In this document: in pieces, positions 1 through 11,060 of the stretch | Layout of the letters: every line of letters begins with the position of its first letter | Position numbering within the stretch: position 1 is the stretch's first letter | Program-made: the position numbers and the translations under genes | Assembly (NCBI GenBank): GCA_007922305.1 | Contig: ML677343.1 | Location: 35,718,774 to 35,782,773 of the forward strand | From: Dermatemys mawii | Taxonomy: Eukaryota; Chordata; Testudines; Dermatemydidae | Direction: 5' to 3' | DNA length: 64,000 bases | The notes under the pieces: generated by a model | Databases searched by the model: none | The model's input: only the letters and a program-made list of their open reading frames with translations | What the model was told of the DNA's origin: nothing

Positions 1-335
1 GGGGGCGGGGCGGGGCCGGGCTGTGGGGCCGGGCCGGGCCGAGGGGACTGGGCGGGGCTGTGGGGCCGGGGTCTTGTGCCACGGCCTGCCCAGGTCCCCC
101 CGTGGAGCGAGTGGCCTCCGCCCGGGGTGGCGCTGTGGGGCCCGCGGGGCGAGGCGGCGCGGGGCGGTGGCCCCGGAGGTCGGTGGGGGCCAGGTCCTCG
201 CGGCGCTGCTGGGGGGCCGCAGGGAGAGCGAGCGGCCGGGCCGGGGCCGAGGCTCCGTCACGGGCACGGATCTCTGGCTGGGAGCGAGGAAGCGCTGCCC
301 GGAGCCCCCTGGTCCCTGGGCGATCCGAGTCAACG
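1..335 (+). other. PHLPP2: Putative non-coding first exon of PHLPP2
   Basis: Within the CpG island, CAACG at 331-335 is followed by GTGAGG, a strong consensus 5' splice site. Joined to the acceptor at 13661-13662 it would give a 5' untranslated leader for the PHLPP2 coding start. The left boundary is unknown. Open frames across this GC-rich block start at non-ATG codons or lack any recognisable protein, so I treat it as non-coding. The assignment rests on position and the donor only; transcript data would be needed. Confidence 0.45.
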
Positions 336-450
336 GTGAGGGCCGGGCACTGACGCATCCCCCCACTGCCCGCCCCCATCTCTTCCCCTTCCCGCCGCTC
401 GTCCGCCATCCGCCGATCGCATAGCGGAGCCGTCTGGGCGGTGGGTGCGG
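1..450 (+). promoter_or_regulatory. PHLPP2: CpG-island promoter, probably of PHLPP2
   Basis: The first 450 bases are extremely GC- and CpG-rich, unlike the AT-richer sequence that follows. GC-box (Sp1-type) motifs are visible at the start (GGGGCGGGGCGGGG) and again near 51-59. I see no TATA box, which fits a housekeeping-type CpG-island promoter. The nearest downstream gene on the same strand is PHLPP2, whose start codon lies 13.3 kb away, so this is inferred to be its promoter. The transcription start cannot be fixed, and the island may begin before the window. It could instead serve a divergent neighbour upstream. Confidence 0.6.
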
Positions 451-506
451 GGGTCTAACCAGTCGGCATCCAGTGTCCGTCTCGTGAAGCAGTCCGCAAA
501 TCGCGG

Positions 507-686
507 GGAGGGGGAGCTCAGCGGTTCGAGCAGTGGCCTGCTAAACCCAGCGTTGTGAGTTCAGCCCTTGAGGGGGCTAGTTAGGCATATGGGGCAAAAA
601 TGGGATCGGTCCCGCTTTGAGCGGGGGGTTGGACTAGATGATCTCCTGAGGTCCCTTCCCACCCTGAGAGTCTGTGATTCTATGAA
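507..686 (+). repeat. tRNA-derived SINE of the turtle Cry type with CR1-like tail
   Basis: The left part (GGGGGAGCTCAGCGGTTCGA) resembles a tRNA A-box region, and GAGTTCAGCCC downstream resembles a B box. The right part (GGTTGGACTAGATGATCTCC to TCTGTGATTCTATGA) is the same as the 3' end of the CR1 copies elsewhere in the window. Tails shared with CR1 allow such SINEs to be copied by CR1 machinery. Families with this layout are characteristic of cryptodiran turtles. Confidence 0.85.
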
Positions 687-805
687 ATGCCCAAGGAGTG
701 GAGTATGGAGTATGTGAATTTCTTCCCTAAGAGGGAATCCCAACAGACCTCTAATGAATCAATATGTTGGTTATACTGATTCCCTAATTATACTGTGGTC
801 TAAAG

Positions 806-1028
806 CAGTGGTCCTCAAACTGAGGTGTGCAAACCACAGGAGGTGTGCGAGACCACCCCTGGGGATGCACAAGACCTCAGCGCCATCGCTGAACTCTCGG
901 GCAGGCTATTTTAGTACCGCCGAAATGCCACCGCAGAATGTGGAAACTTTCGCTTTCCGCCGCAGCATTTTGGTGGACGTACCCCAGAGCGAGAAGGGGC
1001 TGCTGAGGAAAAAGTTTGAAGACCCCTG
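806..1028. mobile_element. Non-autonomous hAT element with perfect 8-bp target duplication
   Basis: The terminal inverted repeats are CAGTGGTCCTCAAAC and GTTTGAAGACCCCTG. The element is flanked on both sides by GTCTAAAG (798-805 and 1029-1036), the 8-bp duplication typical of hAT transposons. At 223 bp it encodes nothing and would depend on a transposase supplied elsewhere. Confidence 0.88.
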
Positions 1029-1036
1029 GTCTAAAG

Positions 1037-2117
1037 CTCATGGTGATTACCACAGTATGGACAGGACTTAACTATAATCATGACCTTCACCGTCCCCGGA
1101 GGGATATACAAATCCTCTCCCCGAAAGAATACTTTTCTCTTACTCCCTCTCTTTGGTGTTGTCTGGTTCTGTATTTATTCTAATAGCATCACTGGTGAGC
1201 CTGGCACTTTAGCAAAAATAAAATGGTCCTTGCCGCAAGAAGATTAGTCTGAGTTAAGTCTGAGTTAGAGCGCAGCAAGGGGTGGCAAATTGCAGGGTTG
1301 ACAACTAGGGAGGCATCAGCAAAAGCTTTAGTGTCAGGAAATGAGACATTGGCTTGGGTTGATATGATGCTGTCCTAAGAGTTGAACACTTGACACAGCA
1401 ATGAGAAATAGACACGCTTAAATAGTGAAAACAGAGAGTGGTGAGAGAACAAGATTTGGAAGAAGGGGTTCTTAAGAGCCAAGACTCCTGTGTTCTCTCC
1501 TCAGTTCTAGCACAGGCTTCTCATGTGACCTTGAGTGAGTCACTAGCTTGTTAAAAGTACTTTAAAAATAGTTCCCTTACCTGTGTTCCTAATAACACTT
1601 CCAGCTTGCTTCACACAGGAATCTGTGTTGGGAATGGACGTTTATTTGCAAAGCTAGCAGAATAGCTTGCTTTACTCCTACTGGTACTTGAGATCCAGCA
1701 CCTCTTCCTCCGAGGAGTTGCATACAAATAGGCAATAACAGGACTCCTCAGTGCCTGCTGTGCTGCCCTCCAAATTATCCTCTTTGGTGTCGCAGCTGGG
1801 TCAGTTCTGGCTTGGTGCTGAATGAATGGGATGTAATTTTTACTGTAACTTGTTTTGTCTTTCATATGTCCTCATTAGATACCCATAGTGATGCCTGTGG
1901 CTTAGGAAAAGATGGTTTAGGTGGTGGTTGGACCACTAAGGTCTAACAGCCTCTTTAATTTACTTAAACTATACACAGAAAGTTGAGCTAAAAGAATAAT
2001 GCTTAAGATAACAAAGTCCAGCACTCACAAGTTTAGAAATGTCAGATTTAAAATTGCCTGTACAGGCTTCATTTTGCCTCCTTGTGAGCATATTATTATG
2101 ATAAAGACTTTAATTAC
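1037..2117. other. PHLPP2 intron 1 sequence, mostly unassigned; old MIR-like fragment near 1455-1550
   Basis: No gene is visible. Around 1455-1550 the order of phrases (AAGACTCCTGTGTTCTC, then TGACCTTGAGTGAGTCACTA) matches the 5' and core part of a MIR-type SINE. Elsewhere the sequence looks like unique, AT-rich intron. Confidence 0.45.
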
Positions 2118-2122
2118 ATGAT

Positions 2123-3264
2123 TATCACATTCTGGGGTACAGTCCAGATTAGTGAAGTGTTGTGTGACCACCCCCCATTAGTCTTGGTGGGTGGGGGTGT
2201 CTCACAGTGCTTTGCTGCTGTAGTTTCCAAGATGGACCACTTACAAACAGCATGCAGGCCTGAGTGTCTCTGTATAGTTGCAAGCTTGCCAGCAGCATTC
2301 CAGTTACACTCTGGCTTCCACTTACAGGGTGACCCCAACACACTCTCGGTTCTGGATTTTCCCCAAAAGGTGTGTTCCGTACTGTCCAGCTCTCTCTGGG
2401 AGAGTTCAGATATTAGAGGTCTGTTGCCTCTGTAAGGGGTCAATATACAACAGTTTGGTACTTTAATTGGCATTACCAAACAATTCAGTGTAAACACAAC
2501 ACTGGATTAGTTTTGATTAAAGAATAAAACAAATTTAATTACAAAGTGGTAGATTTTATGTGAGTACAGGTATAAGGTATTAAAGTCAGAAATGGTTACA
2601 AGAGAAAGATGAAATGCTTTCTAGTAGCTGAAACTTAACAAACGAGGCTTGGTTCAAGGTAAAATCCTTACCACATGTTCTTAGCAACAGGGCTGACCAA
2701 ATTCTCAGGTCAGAGCTCCTCCCAAAGTCCAAAGGCTGTTGTCTTAAGTGAAAGAGATAGCAATAGAAAGAGAATACCTGATGTGTTTTTATTTATTTAT
2801 TTATTTATTTTGTCCTTCACTTTTATAGTCCAGTCAACCTTTGAAATGCATTTGCCTGAGGGTTACCCCTAGGTAAAGTGCCTTCCCACTGTGAGGATAG
2901 AGAGTGAAAGAGGTTCCATGTTGTTGCTTGTTAAAATGCAGATTGATTTGTTCCTGCCTTCCTCTGTTGCCAAAGAATGGCCATTTCAACAGTGATTGGC
3001 AATCAACTTTGCTCACACCTGGCTAGAGGCATTAGTGTGTCCTTTGTGATTGAGAAACAGGCTTACTCTCTCCCCAGACTTGTCTGGTAAATACATTTCA
3101 GTCACAATTTCAGCTTATGTTCAAAACTCTTAATACACATGCATTACACAAAAATATTGATCAATATATTATCAGTTTTCAAATGATATCTCACAAGGCA
3201 TATTTTGTACAAAGATTATTACAGTAGTGTGTAGGGTGTGACTGTAGGGGGGCATTCGGTCACA
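2123..3264 (-). repeat. Candidate solo LTR, minus strand, with 5-bp target duplication
   Basis: The block is bounded by ATGAT on both sides (2118-2122 and 3265-3269). Read on the minus strand it begins TGTGACCGAATG and ends AATGTGATA, close to the TG...CA ends of LTRs with one changed base at the far end. There is no coding capacity and no internal region, so it would be a solo LTR left by recombination. The 5-bp duplication fits either a Gypsy-type or an endogenous retroviral LTR; I cannot decide between them. Confidence 0.6.
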
Positions 3265-3278
3265 ATGATCACATACTA

Positions 3279-3302
3279 TATATATAATATATATATATAT
3301 TT
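3279..3302. repeat. (TA)n microsatellite
   Basis: An alternating TATATA run with small interruptions follows the solo LTR. Confidence 0.9.
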
Positions 3303-3594
3303 TACACCACTCTCCACATCTTTTAGGGCACAGGATGCACCTGCTCAGGGGATGACTATGGGGTTACAGTCGTCTGTTATCTAAAGGACCCTGCCTTGTT
3401 TATTGTAGAAGTTGGAAGATGTGTAATGAATGAGGCAAGGAATTGCAAGAGGAGAGATGATGGTTTGGTGGTTAAGAAAAGTGAGTGTTTCCCTGGAGAA
3501 CTGGATTCTAATTCTCTGTACAGAGAGAGTCACTGTACTATTAGTAGAAGTGACAAAGAGTCCTGTGGCACCTTAAAGACTAACTAAAGTATTA

Positions 3595-3632
3595 GAGAAT
3601 AAGCTTTCGTGGGCTAATACCCACTTCGTCGG
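3595..3632 (-). ncRNA. Hammerhead-ribozyme-like motif of a Penelope-like element (left arm)
   Basis: On the minus strand the core reads CCGACGA, then a five-pair stem GTGGG/CCCAC, then GAAA and a short stem III. The canonical core is CTGANGA, so the second position is changed, and stem III has one mismatch. Cleavage activity is doubtful. Confidence 0.55.
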
Positions 3633-3796
3633 ATGCATGCAGGGGAAGTATCCAGGGACAGGGATAAATAGGTAGGCAAGAACCAGGTTGGAGATAACAG
3701 GGTTAGTCCAATGAGGCTGAACCAGCTTGTTATCTCTAATCAGGGAGGGTGAGGTATTCCTCTAGCAACTGAACTGGAGTCTTCCACTGCATGCAT

Positions 3797-3834
3797 CCTA
3801 CGAAGTGGGTATTAGCCCACGAAAGCTTATGCTC
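3797..3834 (+). ncRNA. Hammerhead-ribozyme-like motif of a Penelope-like element (right arm)
   Basis: The core reads CCTACGA, followed by the GTGGG/CCCAC stem, GAAA and a perfect AGC/GCT stem III with loop TTAT ending at C3834. The invariant G of CTGANGA is replaced by T, so this copy is probably inactive although its stems are intact. Confidence 0.55.
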
Positions 3835-3941
3835 TAATACTTTAGTTAGTCTTTAAGGTACCACAGGACTCTTTGTTACTTCTGCAATTCCAGACTAACA
3901 CGGCTACCCCTCTGATCCTCTGATTCTTGTACTATTAGTAG

Positions 3942-4802
3942 TACCAGGAAGGGCAGGAATAGGATTACCCAAAACTAAAGGCCTGCCCTCTCAGCTAAAG
4001 GGGTAGAACCACTGAACCCAGACTACTAGTGATTTCTGGGGACAAAAAGTGAAAACAATAGGGATGGGAGTGAGGTCAAATAACAAGGGATCCAGAGGGG
4101 CACACCGAGCAGAGAGTTGCAGGCATTGCCCACTGTTCCTCAAAGGCATCTAAGGTGGAACTTTGGCTGGAGGTGAGAATGGACAAGGGAACAGAAGTAG
4201 GCCCTAAGTCACAGAGCAATCATGCCGATCTAGATTCTTCCTCCTGGAATGGTGGATGGTCATCTTGGCCAGTGCCAGGAGAAGGTTGACATGAGTCAAT
4301 AATATGCCCTTGTTGCTGTTGCAAAAACTGCTTATTTCCTTTGGAGTTCAGTCCAATACACCTCAAAGGACAGGCATAACTCAGTAGACTTCTGGAAAAA
4401 CAAGATTTATTGCAAGCAATAAGGAGTCAGAAGGGGTTATCACCCAAACAACTGGCTCACCTCAATACATGTGTGAGGATATTTTATACCCCTGTGTTGA
4501 TAAGGGAGGGGGACTTTCAATCCACTTACACAGGTGGGAACACTTAATGGCTATTACATCCATTGTTGGTCTTAATCTATTTCATTTACATGTCTGGTAA
4601 ACAGGAGGTTCAAAACACTTAGGGGTACTCAGACACTATGATGCCTGCACATCTGTGACAGGGTGAATGCAAGTTTAAAATGCATGTTAAACTAGGGGTC
4701 AATAGTACATATACAGGGAGTGAGATTATAAATCTAAGGTTATTTTAAAATCATACTACAACATTCTAAGTTACATTTTCCTAACAATCATTTTATTAAC
4801 AT
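3942..4802. other. Intron 1 sequence; possible degraded minus-strand LTR at about 4330-4670
   Basis: No gene is visible. A segment with a reverse-strand AATAAA (GATTTATTGC) that ends CATCTGTGACA could be a minus-strand LTR, but I find no target duplication or second boundary, so this is only a suggestion. Confidence 0.25.
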
Positions 4803-5413
4803 TGCCAAGAAGGCTGACGGCATTTGGGTTGTATAAGTAGGGGCACTGCCAGCAGATCAAGTGATGTGATTGTTCCCCTCTATTTGACATTGGCGAGGCC
4901 TCATCTGGAGTACTGTGTCCAGTTTTGGGCCCCACACTACAAGAAGGATGTGGACAAATTGGAAAGAGTCCAGCAGAGGGCAACAAAAATGATTAGGGAA
5001 CTGGAGCACATGACTTATGTGGAGAGGCTGAGGGAACTGGGATTTAGTCTGTAGAAGAGAAGAATGAGGGGGGGATTTGGTAGCTTCTTTCAGCTACCTG
5101 AAAGGGGGTTCCAAAGAGGATGGATCTGGACTGTTCTCAGTGGTACCAGATGACAGAACAAGGAGGAATGGTCTCAAGTTGCACTTGGGGCGGTTTAGGT
5201 TGGATCTTAAGAAAAACTTTTTCCCTAGGAGGGTGGTGAAGCACTGGAATGGGTTACTAGGGAGGTGGTAGAATCTCCTTCCTTAGAGGTTTTTAAGGTC
5301 AGGCTTGACAAAGCCCTGGCTGGGATGACTCATTTGTGGGTCGGTCCTGCTTTGAGCAGGGAGTAGAACTAGATGACCTCCTGAGGTCCCATCCAACCCT
5401 GATATTCTGTAAA
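4803..5413 (+). mobile_element. CR1 LINE, 5'-truncated 3' end
   Basis: Broken frames give the CR1 reverse transcriptase C-terminus ([18 protein letters not shown], then [30 protein letters not shown]). It ends with the CR1 3' tail (CTAGATGACCTCCTGAGGTC to GATATTCTGTAA). Stops and small indels show it is dead. Confidence 0.92.
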
Positions 5414-5659
5414 GTCTCACAACTTTGTGGGACCATAGATGGGGTGTGCCAGGAAGAGGGGGAAGTATAGCCAGAACCTAAGTAAGAGGTTCTGGATGGC
5501 TGGAAGAGGGACTGCAATCTGACATGCTCTATGTAGATGTATGTTAGGATTTCCCCCTCACCGTAGGAAGGACAGGTGTTGGGGAAATTCCTGAACTGCT
5601 CCAGGTACAGGCCCATGTTCATGACTCTGTGAAGGAGCCTTCAACAAACATCCCAAGCG

Positions 5660-6040
5660 GGTTGTGGGCCACAGAGTCACAGTGTGATTTTGGGCAACTC
5701 ACTTAAATCAAACTTTTCACAGATGACCGCTAATATTAGTTCCTCATTTTCTGAATGCCTGACTTGAGATGCCAGGGTCTGACTTGCAGAGGTGCTGAGC
5801 ACTCACAGCAGCAACTGAAGTCAGTGAGAGGTGTACTGTGAACATATCATGCTAAGTACTCAAAATCAGGTCCGAGGTATCTAAAATTGGGCACCCAAAA
5901 TCAGTAGACACTTTTGACCTTGATCTCTGTGTGTTATTTCCCCATCCATAAGATGGGGATATTATTATCCCCTCTTCTCATAGGGATGTTGTGAAATAAA
6001 TTAATTGTTTGTGAAGCATTTAAATACTATTGGGATGAGT
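5660..6040 (+). repeat. MIR/CORE-type SINE remnant
   Basis: Ordered landmarks of a CORE-type SINE are visible: GTGATTTTGGGCAACTCACTT on the left, ATTGGGCACCCAAAATCA in the middle, and CCCATCCATAAGATGGGGAT followed by AGGGATGTTGTGAAATAAAT on the right. It is diverged and clearly ancient. Confidence 0.6.
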
Positions 6041-6934
6041 TCCATAGAAAGCCCAGAAGGAAATTAATAATTCTGTCTTCAGACCAGGATTTAAATAGTG
6101 TGCAGTAAACAAGGCATGGAGCCACACACAAAAAGGTGAGAAAACAAAATATTTAATAACTGCCTATTAATTGAGTTGTATCTGTCTTGTGCCCTGAGCG
6201 AGGCTGGAGTCCTGTGGAAATGAATAGTATCATGTAACTGAAGATAGCGTCATAACACATGTGCCCAAGGGAGCCAAACTAGGGCTGCACAGGCCTCCTT
6301 CATTCTGTCATTTCCTAACTTCTGAGTGCTTAACTTTGCAACCCTTACTTACGTTTGTTTAACATTGTGTGTGTGTGCGTAATTTCCTAACTTTTAAAAA
6401 AACAAACCGAAAAAGACCAATTCCATCACGTGACATCACATTGACACATGGGTCATCAGGGTTGAAACCTTTAGATCCACCACAAGGACTTCTGCTAGTT
6501 GAGATAACAGAGTAATCAATAATAATAGGTTGGCATCCTCTGTGTGGACCAGCGCTGGATGGGGGATGAGACGCATAGGGCTTGGCAACACTTGCAGCTG
6601 TAGAGCGCTTTGGGTTAAACCAGCCTTTGGAGAGCGCACCAGGGAAAGCACTCCAGTCTGTCCACACTGACAGCTGCAAGTGCACTGGCATGACCACATT
6701 CGCAGCACTTGAAGCAGCATTGGGAGTGGTGCATTATGGGTAGCTATCCCACAGAGCACCTCTTTCTGTGGCTTGTGGGAATGGGGGTGGGATGCAGGGC
6801 ATTCTGAATCCTGTTCCAGTGCCCTGTGATGCATTGCTTTGCATCCCAGCAATCCCTGTGTTTCTGTCCACATTTGGCGCCATCTTTCAATGGTTTCTGT
6901 GTGGCGTGCTCTGTCTTCCCTTTCGGTCTGTGGG

Positions 6935-8175
6935 GATGGAGCTCGAAGTGCTGAGGAGCATGCTGACGAGTCTTGCCAGCCTGTCTCATTTGGCAGTCAA
7001 GTTACTCCTTAAGATCCAAAGTGACACTGAGGAGTCTGATGATCATACCGTGTTGCATAACGCATACAATGCAAAATTGCTTGTCTCATTCATGGACATG
7101 CTCTCTACTTTGGAATGCTGCTTTTGGGCTCAGGAAACAAGCAGTGAGTGGAGGGATCACATCGTCCTGCAAGTCTGGGATGACGAGCAGTGACTGCAGA
7201 ACTTTTGGATGAGAGAAGCAATTTTTATGGGACTGTGTGCAGAACTCACCCCCACCCTGTGGCAGAAGGACATGAGATTGAGAGCTGCCCTGCTGGTGGA
7301 GAAGCAGGTGGCTATTGCAATCTGGAAGCTGGCAACTCCAGACATTACTGGTCGGTTGCTAACCAGTTTGGAGTGGGAAAGTCGACCATTGGAATTGTGT
7401 TGATGCAAGTTTGCAGGGCCATTAATCACATCCTGCTCAGAAGAACTGTGACTCCAGGTAACGTTCATGACATTGTGGCTGGCTTTGAACAAATGGGTTT
7501 CTCTAACTGTGGAGGGACGATAGATGGGACATGCATTCCTATTCAGGCGCCAGACCACCTAGCAGGAGAGTACGTTAACCGAAAGGGGCATTTCTCCATG
7601 GTTCTCCAGGCGCTTGTGGATCACCGTTGGTGTTTCATTGACATTAGCACAGGCTGTCCCGGAAGGGTGCATGACGTGCGCATCTTTTGGAACACAGGCC
7701 TGTTCAAGAAGCTGCAAGCCAGGACTTTTTTTTTTCAGACCAGAGGGTCACAGTAGGGGAAGTCGAAATGCCTATTGTGATCCTTGGAGACCCCGCTTAC
7801 CCTTTAATGCCATGGCTCATGGAACCCTACACGGGGAGCCTGGACAGCAGCCAGGAATGGTTCAACAACCCGCTGAGCTGGTGCCGAATGAATGTGGAGT
7901 GTGCTTTTGGACATTTGAAGGGCCGCTGGCACTCTATGGGAAGCTGGACTTGGCTGAAGACAGCATCTCTGCGGTTATATCTGCGTGCTGTATCCTCCTT
8001 AATATCTGTGAAGGGGTAGGGTGAAAGTCTCACTCAGGCATGGGCCTTGGAGGTTCAACACCTGGAGGCTGAATTTGCACAGCCAGAGAGCAGGGCTATT
8101 AGAGGGGCCCAGTGTGGGCCTACAAGGATTAGGGATGCGTTGAGGGATCAGTTTGAGGCTGAAAGCCACCGGTAA
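6935..8175 (+). pseudogene. Harbinger transposase (DDE) pseudogene
   Basis: This would be the catalytic nuclease of the element. The sequence runs MELEVLRSMLTSLASLSH, a region rich in acidic residues, MREAIFMGLCAELTPTL, and VANQFGVGKSTIGIVLMQ. The catalytic domain contains GTIDGTCIPI (first Asp), CFIDISTGCPGRVHDVRIF (second acidic site) and NVECAFGHLKGRW (final Glu). Breaks seen directly: an in-frame TGA at about 7192 where Trp is expected, a frame change near 7345, another at the T run about 7727-7736, one near 7935 and one near 8017. The helix-turn-helix and DDE parts are in order, so it decayed in place. Not coding today. Confidence 0.85.
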
Positions 8176-8475
8176 TGTCTGGTGCTCTGCATGGAAGTTA
8201 AGTGCAGTGGCTGTGTTTTTTACAGTGACTTGCAGTGCTTGTTACTTTCCTGGGCTAAGATATGTTTTGCTCTATGCACTAATAAAGTATGTTTTCAAAG
8301 TAAACAATTCCATTTATTGAAAAGAAAATTCATTTATTTGGTTTTTTTCCAAGTAACACAGACAATACCAAAAGGGCAAGGGGGTGGGGTGGAGACCGGT
8401 TCACTCATAGAGCTGAATGTCCTGATTTCATACTCTGTAATTCTGTCTAGAGTGCTGTCCAATGAGTGCTGCCCT

Positions 8476-10100
8476 TCAGGATGGCTGTAAGGCATGTTTA
8501 GGGGGATTGAGTGCAGTGGATAAAGGTTGTAGTTTTCGGGGGTGGGTGGTGAATCTACGGGTAGGAGGCAGCTGAGGGTGGTAAGAACCCGGATGTTGGG
8601 GAAAGTGGGTTGGAGGAGACATGGGGATACAAGGGAAAGAGTCTTGGGACAAGGGCTGCAGGAAGGGGCTGGTGCAGTAGTGCTCTGCCTGCATGGCGAC
8701 AAGCGCCTGGATAGAGTCCGCTTGGCGCTCTATTATGCTAATTAGCCATTCCGTGCTTTGCTGCCAGAGCACTATGTTTTGCTGCTGGCGATCCTCATTC
8801 TTCTGGTGGATCCTCCTTTCACTCTCCATCCACTTCAGTGCCTTTCGATTCTCTTCCACGGACTGCTGCATCACTTGGTGCAGCATGTCATCTTTGCTTT
8901 TACGCGGCCTCTGCCTGAGTCTTCTCAGTCTGTCGGCCGGTGATAAGACTGACAGCTGAGATCTCACGGTTGAACCTATATGGGCAAAATGCAACACTTA
9001 ACAGAAGGCAATCACAGTCCATACGAAACCATACTTTACTGTCCCAAAGCGAGCGCATAGAACCCACAGGAGCCCCAGAAATGGTGAGTAAGCACAGGGT
9101 CCAGGGGGACTGATTGTTTCATGGCTGTACTGTCTTCTGGGTTTCTGTACCTTGGGGAGAGCAAACAGCTGCAAGGGGCACATACACTGAACACTGTCCC
9201 AACATTCTCCACAGGAGTTTGTCCTGGGAGATACCTTGCTGCTGAGGATGACTGGAGAAGCAAGGGAGGGTCTTCTATTACAATGTGGCTTCCGCCCTAG
9301 CCCATATGCAGCTTGCCTGTGTCCAGCAATGGTCCTCCGACCCCTCGTGGCAGAGTGGCGTGGACACGTTAGCCTGACTGGGACAAGAACCATGCTTGCT
9401 CTCCCAATAAACCTGCACAGGCGCATTACCCAAGTTCTGGCTGAGACTTTTGAAGAGATCACTGATGCTGATTACTTCGATGTGATAACCACATCAATGC
9501 GCTATTCTGCATCTAGGTGTGCATGCAGCCCTTACCATCCTCACCCAAAGAGTCTACTCCAAAAAACTTCCTTCCTGAAAAAAAAGCCGCTTATCAGGAA
9601 CCTTCTCTGTTGTCCTGGGTCGAGAAGAGCTCCTGGCTGCATGCCTCAAGGGATTATTCCTGGGATTCCTCAGCACCCTCGGTTGCGCTTTCCTCCTCCT
9701 CTTCCCCCCTTGCTATGCTGGGCGTGGAAGTGTCCATGGTGGTCATTGGAGTGGAGGTGGGATTGCCCCCAAAGTATTGCGTCCATCTCTTTGTAGAATT
9801 TGCAGGTCGTGGGGGCAGCACTGGAGTGGCCGTTTGCCTTGCGGGCTTTGTGGTACACATTCCACAGCTCCTTTACTTTAACCCGACACTGCAACTTGTC
9901 ATGGTCATGGCCCCTTTCCATCATGGCCCTTGGTATCTGCCCGAAGGTATCGTAATTCCTATGGCTGGAACGCAGCTGGGACTGCACAGCTTCCTCCCCG
10001 CAAACACTGATGAGGTCCAGTAAACAGGAAGGGGATTTTCAAAATTCCCAAGGAATTTAAAGGGCGGCTCTGACGGTTGGTCACTTGAGGACAGGGCAGC
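8476..10100 (-). pseudogene. Harbinger Myb/SANT-like protein pseudogene
   Basis: This is the second Harbinger gene, whose product in active elements binds DNA and helps the transposase enter the nucleus. The N-terminal exon region (about 9670-10030, minus strand) shows the Myb/SANT pattern CRVKVKELWNVYHKARKAN followed by TTCKFYKEMDAILWG and an acidic tract. The C-terminal region (8476-8997) contains a coiled-coil-like stretch, VMQQSVEENRKALKWMESER, with QQSTEWLISIIERQADSIQA. Between them, 9000-9650 is intron-like or frame-broken. The acidic region is spread over two overlapping frames, indicating a frameshift. Confidence 0.75.
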
Positions 10101-10439
10101 AGAGTTCAAAAGTGATGACCAGAGTGGCTAGAACAGGCATTATGGGACGCTTCCAGAGGCCAATCGGAGTGCATTGGGTATCCACACTGGCGCTGCGGCG
10201 CTCCAGCGAGAGCACAGCAAACGTTATTACTCTTGGGGAAGTGGAGTACCAGAAGCGCTCCAGCCGCGGAGTCTGAGCGCTCTAAGTGCCTTGCCAGTGT
10301 GGATGGGTAGCAAGATAGAGCGCTCCTGGCGGCTTTATTGCGTTGTAAAGTGCCAGTGTTGTCAAGCCAACACTCTGAGTCAGTGTCAACAGATATTTGC
10401 TGACAGCAGGGGAATGATGTGACTTGGGTGTCTTGGGTT

Positions 10440-11060
10440 TCATTCCAGGCTATGGAGGGAAATGTGCTGTGGTGGGTACAGAGACTTCTTCCCTTTTCCC
10501 CCAAGTTTGACCCCTTTAGTTCTGTCCCTGTCCTGTCTCTTCCCTACCTCAGGCTCCTCGTCCCAGTCTGATCTGCTCCGACTTTTTGTCCAAGTCCTAG
10601 TCTCACTCTCTGAGTCCCAGTCTCCCCATTTCTCTCCACGCTTAGTTCCAGTCTCTCCCCTCTCTGTCTCTTGTTGAGGCACACTCAGTCCATGCCCTGC
10701 GCCTCTGCTCCTGGTCAGATCTGCCTCCTCTCCAGCCACCTACCCCGATTTCCCACCACTGGTTTCTAGTCCATCTCATTGTCCATCCAGCCCCAGTCTC
10801 CTCACTTGCTTGTCTGATCCTAGAGCTTTCCCAAGTTCTTCCTTTCCCCTCACCCTATTGTGTACCACACCGGCTCTCAATCTCACCCTACCCGTCCAAT
10901 CAGTTCCAGCCTCTACTCCCCCTGCTCCCAGTCAATCTGTGTCGTTCCCTACCCCTCCCCCGGTGCCAGTTTCACCAGACATTTTGTCCTAATTTATTCC
11001 TTTCCCTCCCCCCAGTTCAGCTTTTGTCCCCTGTGCATTTGTATCAAACAGCTTCTTCCT
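10440..11060. repeat. Pyrimidine-rich low-complexity block
   Basis: The + strand is dominated by C and T in short irregular phrases such as CCCAGTCTC and CCTGTC. Open frames across it are Ser/Pro-rich and have no recognisable family. I see no gene. Confidence 0.55.

Larger units (their letters stand above)
3548..3927 (+). mobile_element. Short folded Penelope-like (PLE) derivative with 14-bp target duplication
   Basis: The insert lies between two copies of TGTACTATTAGTAG (3534-3547 and 3928-3941). Its left end (3548-3632) is the reverse complement of its right part (about 3797-3885), so the two ends fold on each other. The right end (GACTAACACGGCTACCCCTC) is the same as the 3' end of the 2.5-kb Penelope-like element at 15210-17709. 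There is no reverse transcriptase: this is a short, non-coding copy. Hammerhead-like motifs occur at both ends in opposite orientations. Confidence 0.85.
6550..10390 (+). mobile_element. Harbinger (PIF) DNA transposon with two convergent genes, degenerate
   Basis: The interval holds a DDE transposase frame on the + strand and a Myb/SANT-type protein frame on the - strand, the usual two-gene Harbinger layout. AATAAA poly(A) signals of the two genes face each other near 8280-8315. The ends show related inverted sequence: GGCTTGGCAACACTTGCA near 6579 and its approximate reverse complement TGCCAGTGTTGTCAAGCC near 10350. The 3-bp target duplication is not certain. Exact limits are uncertain by tens of bases. 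Both genes are broken, so the element is not autonomous now. Confidence 0.85.

Noticed and set aside
23..424. Long open frames across the CpG island
   Set aside because: They begin at non-ATG codons or lack any known domain, and GC-rich sequence has few stops by chance. A donor at 335 would also interrupt them.
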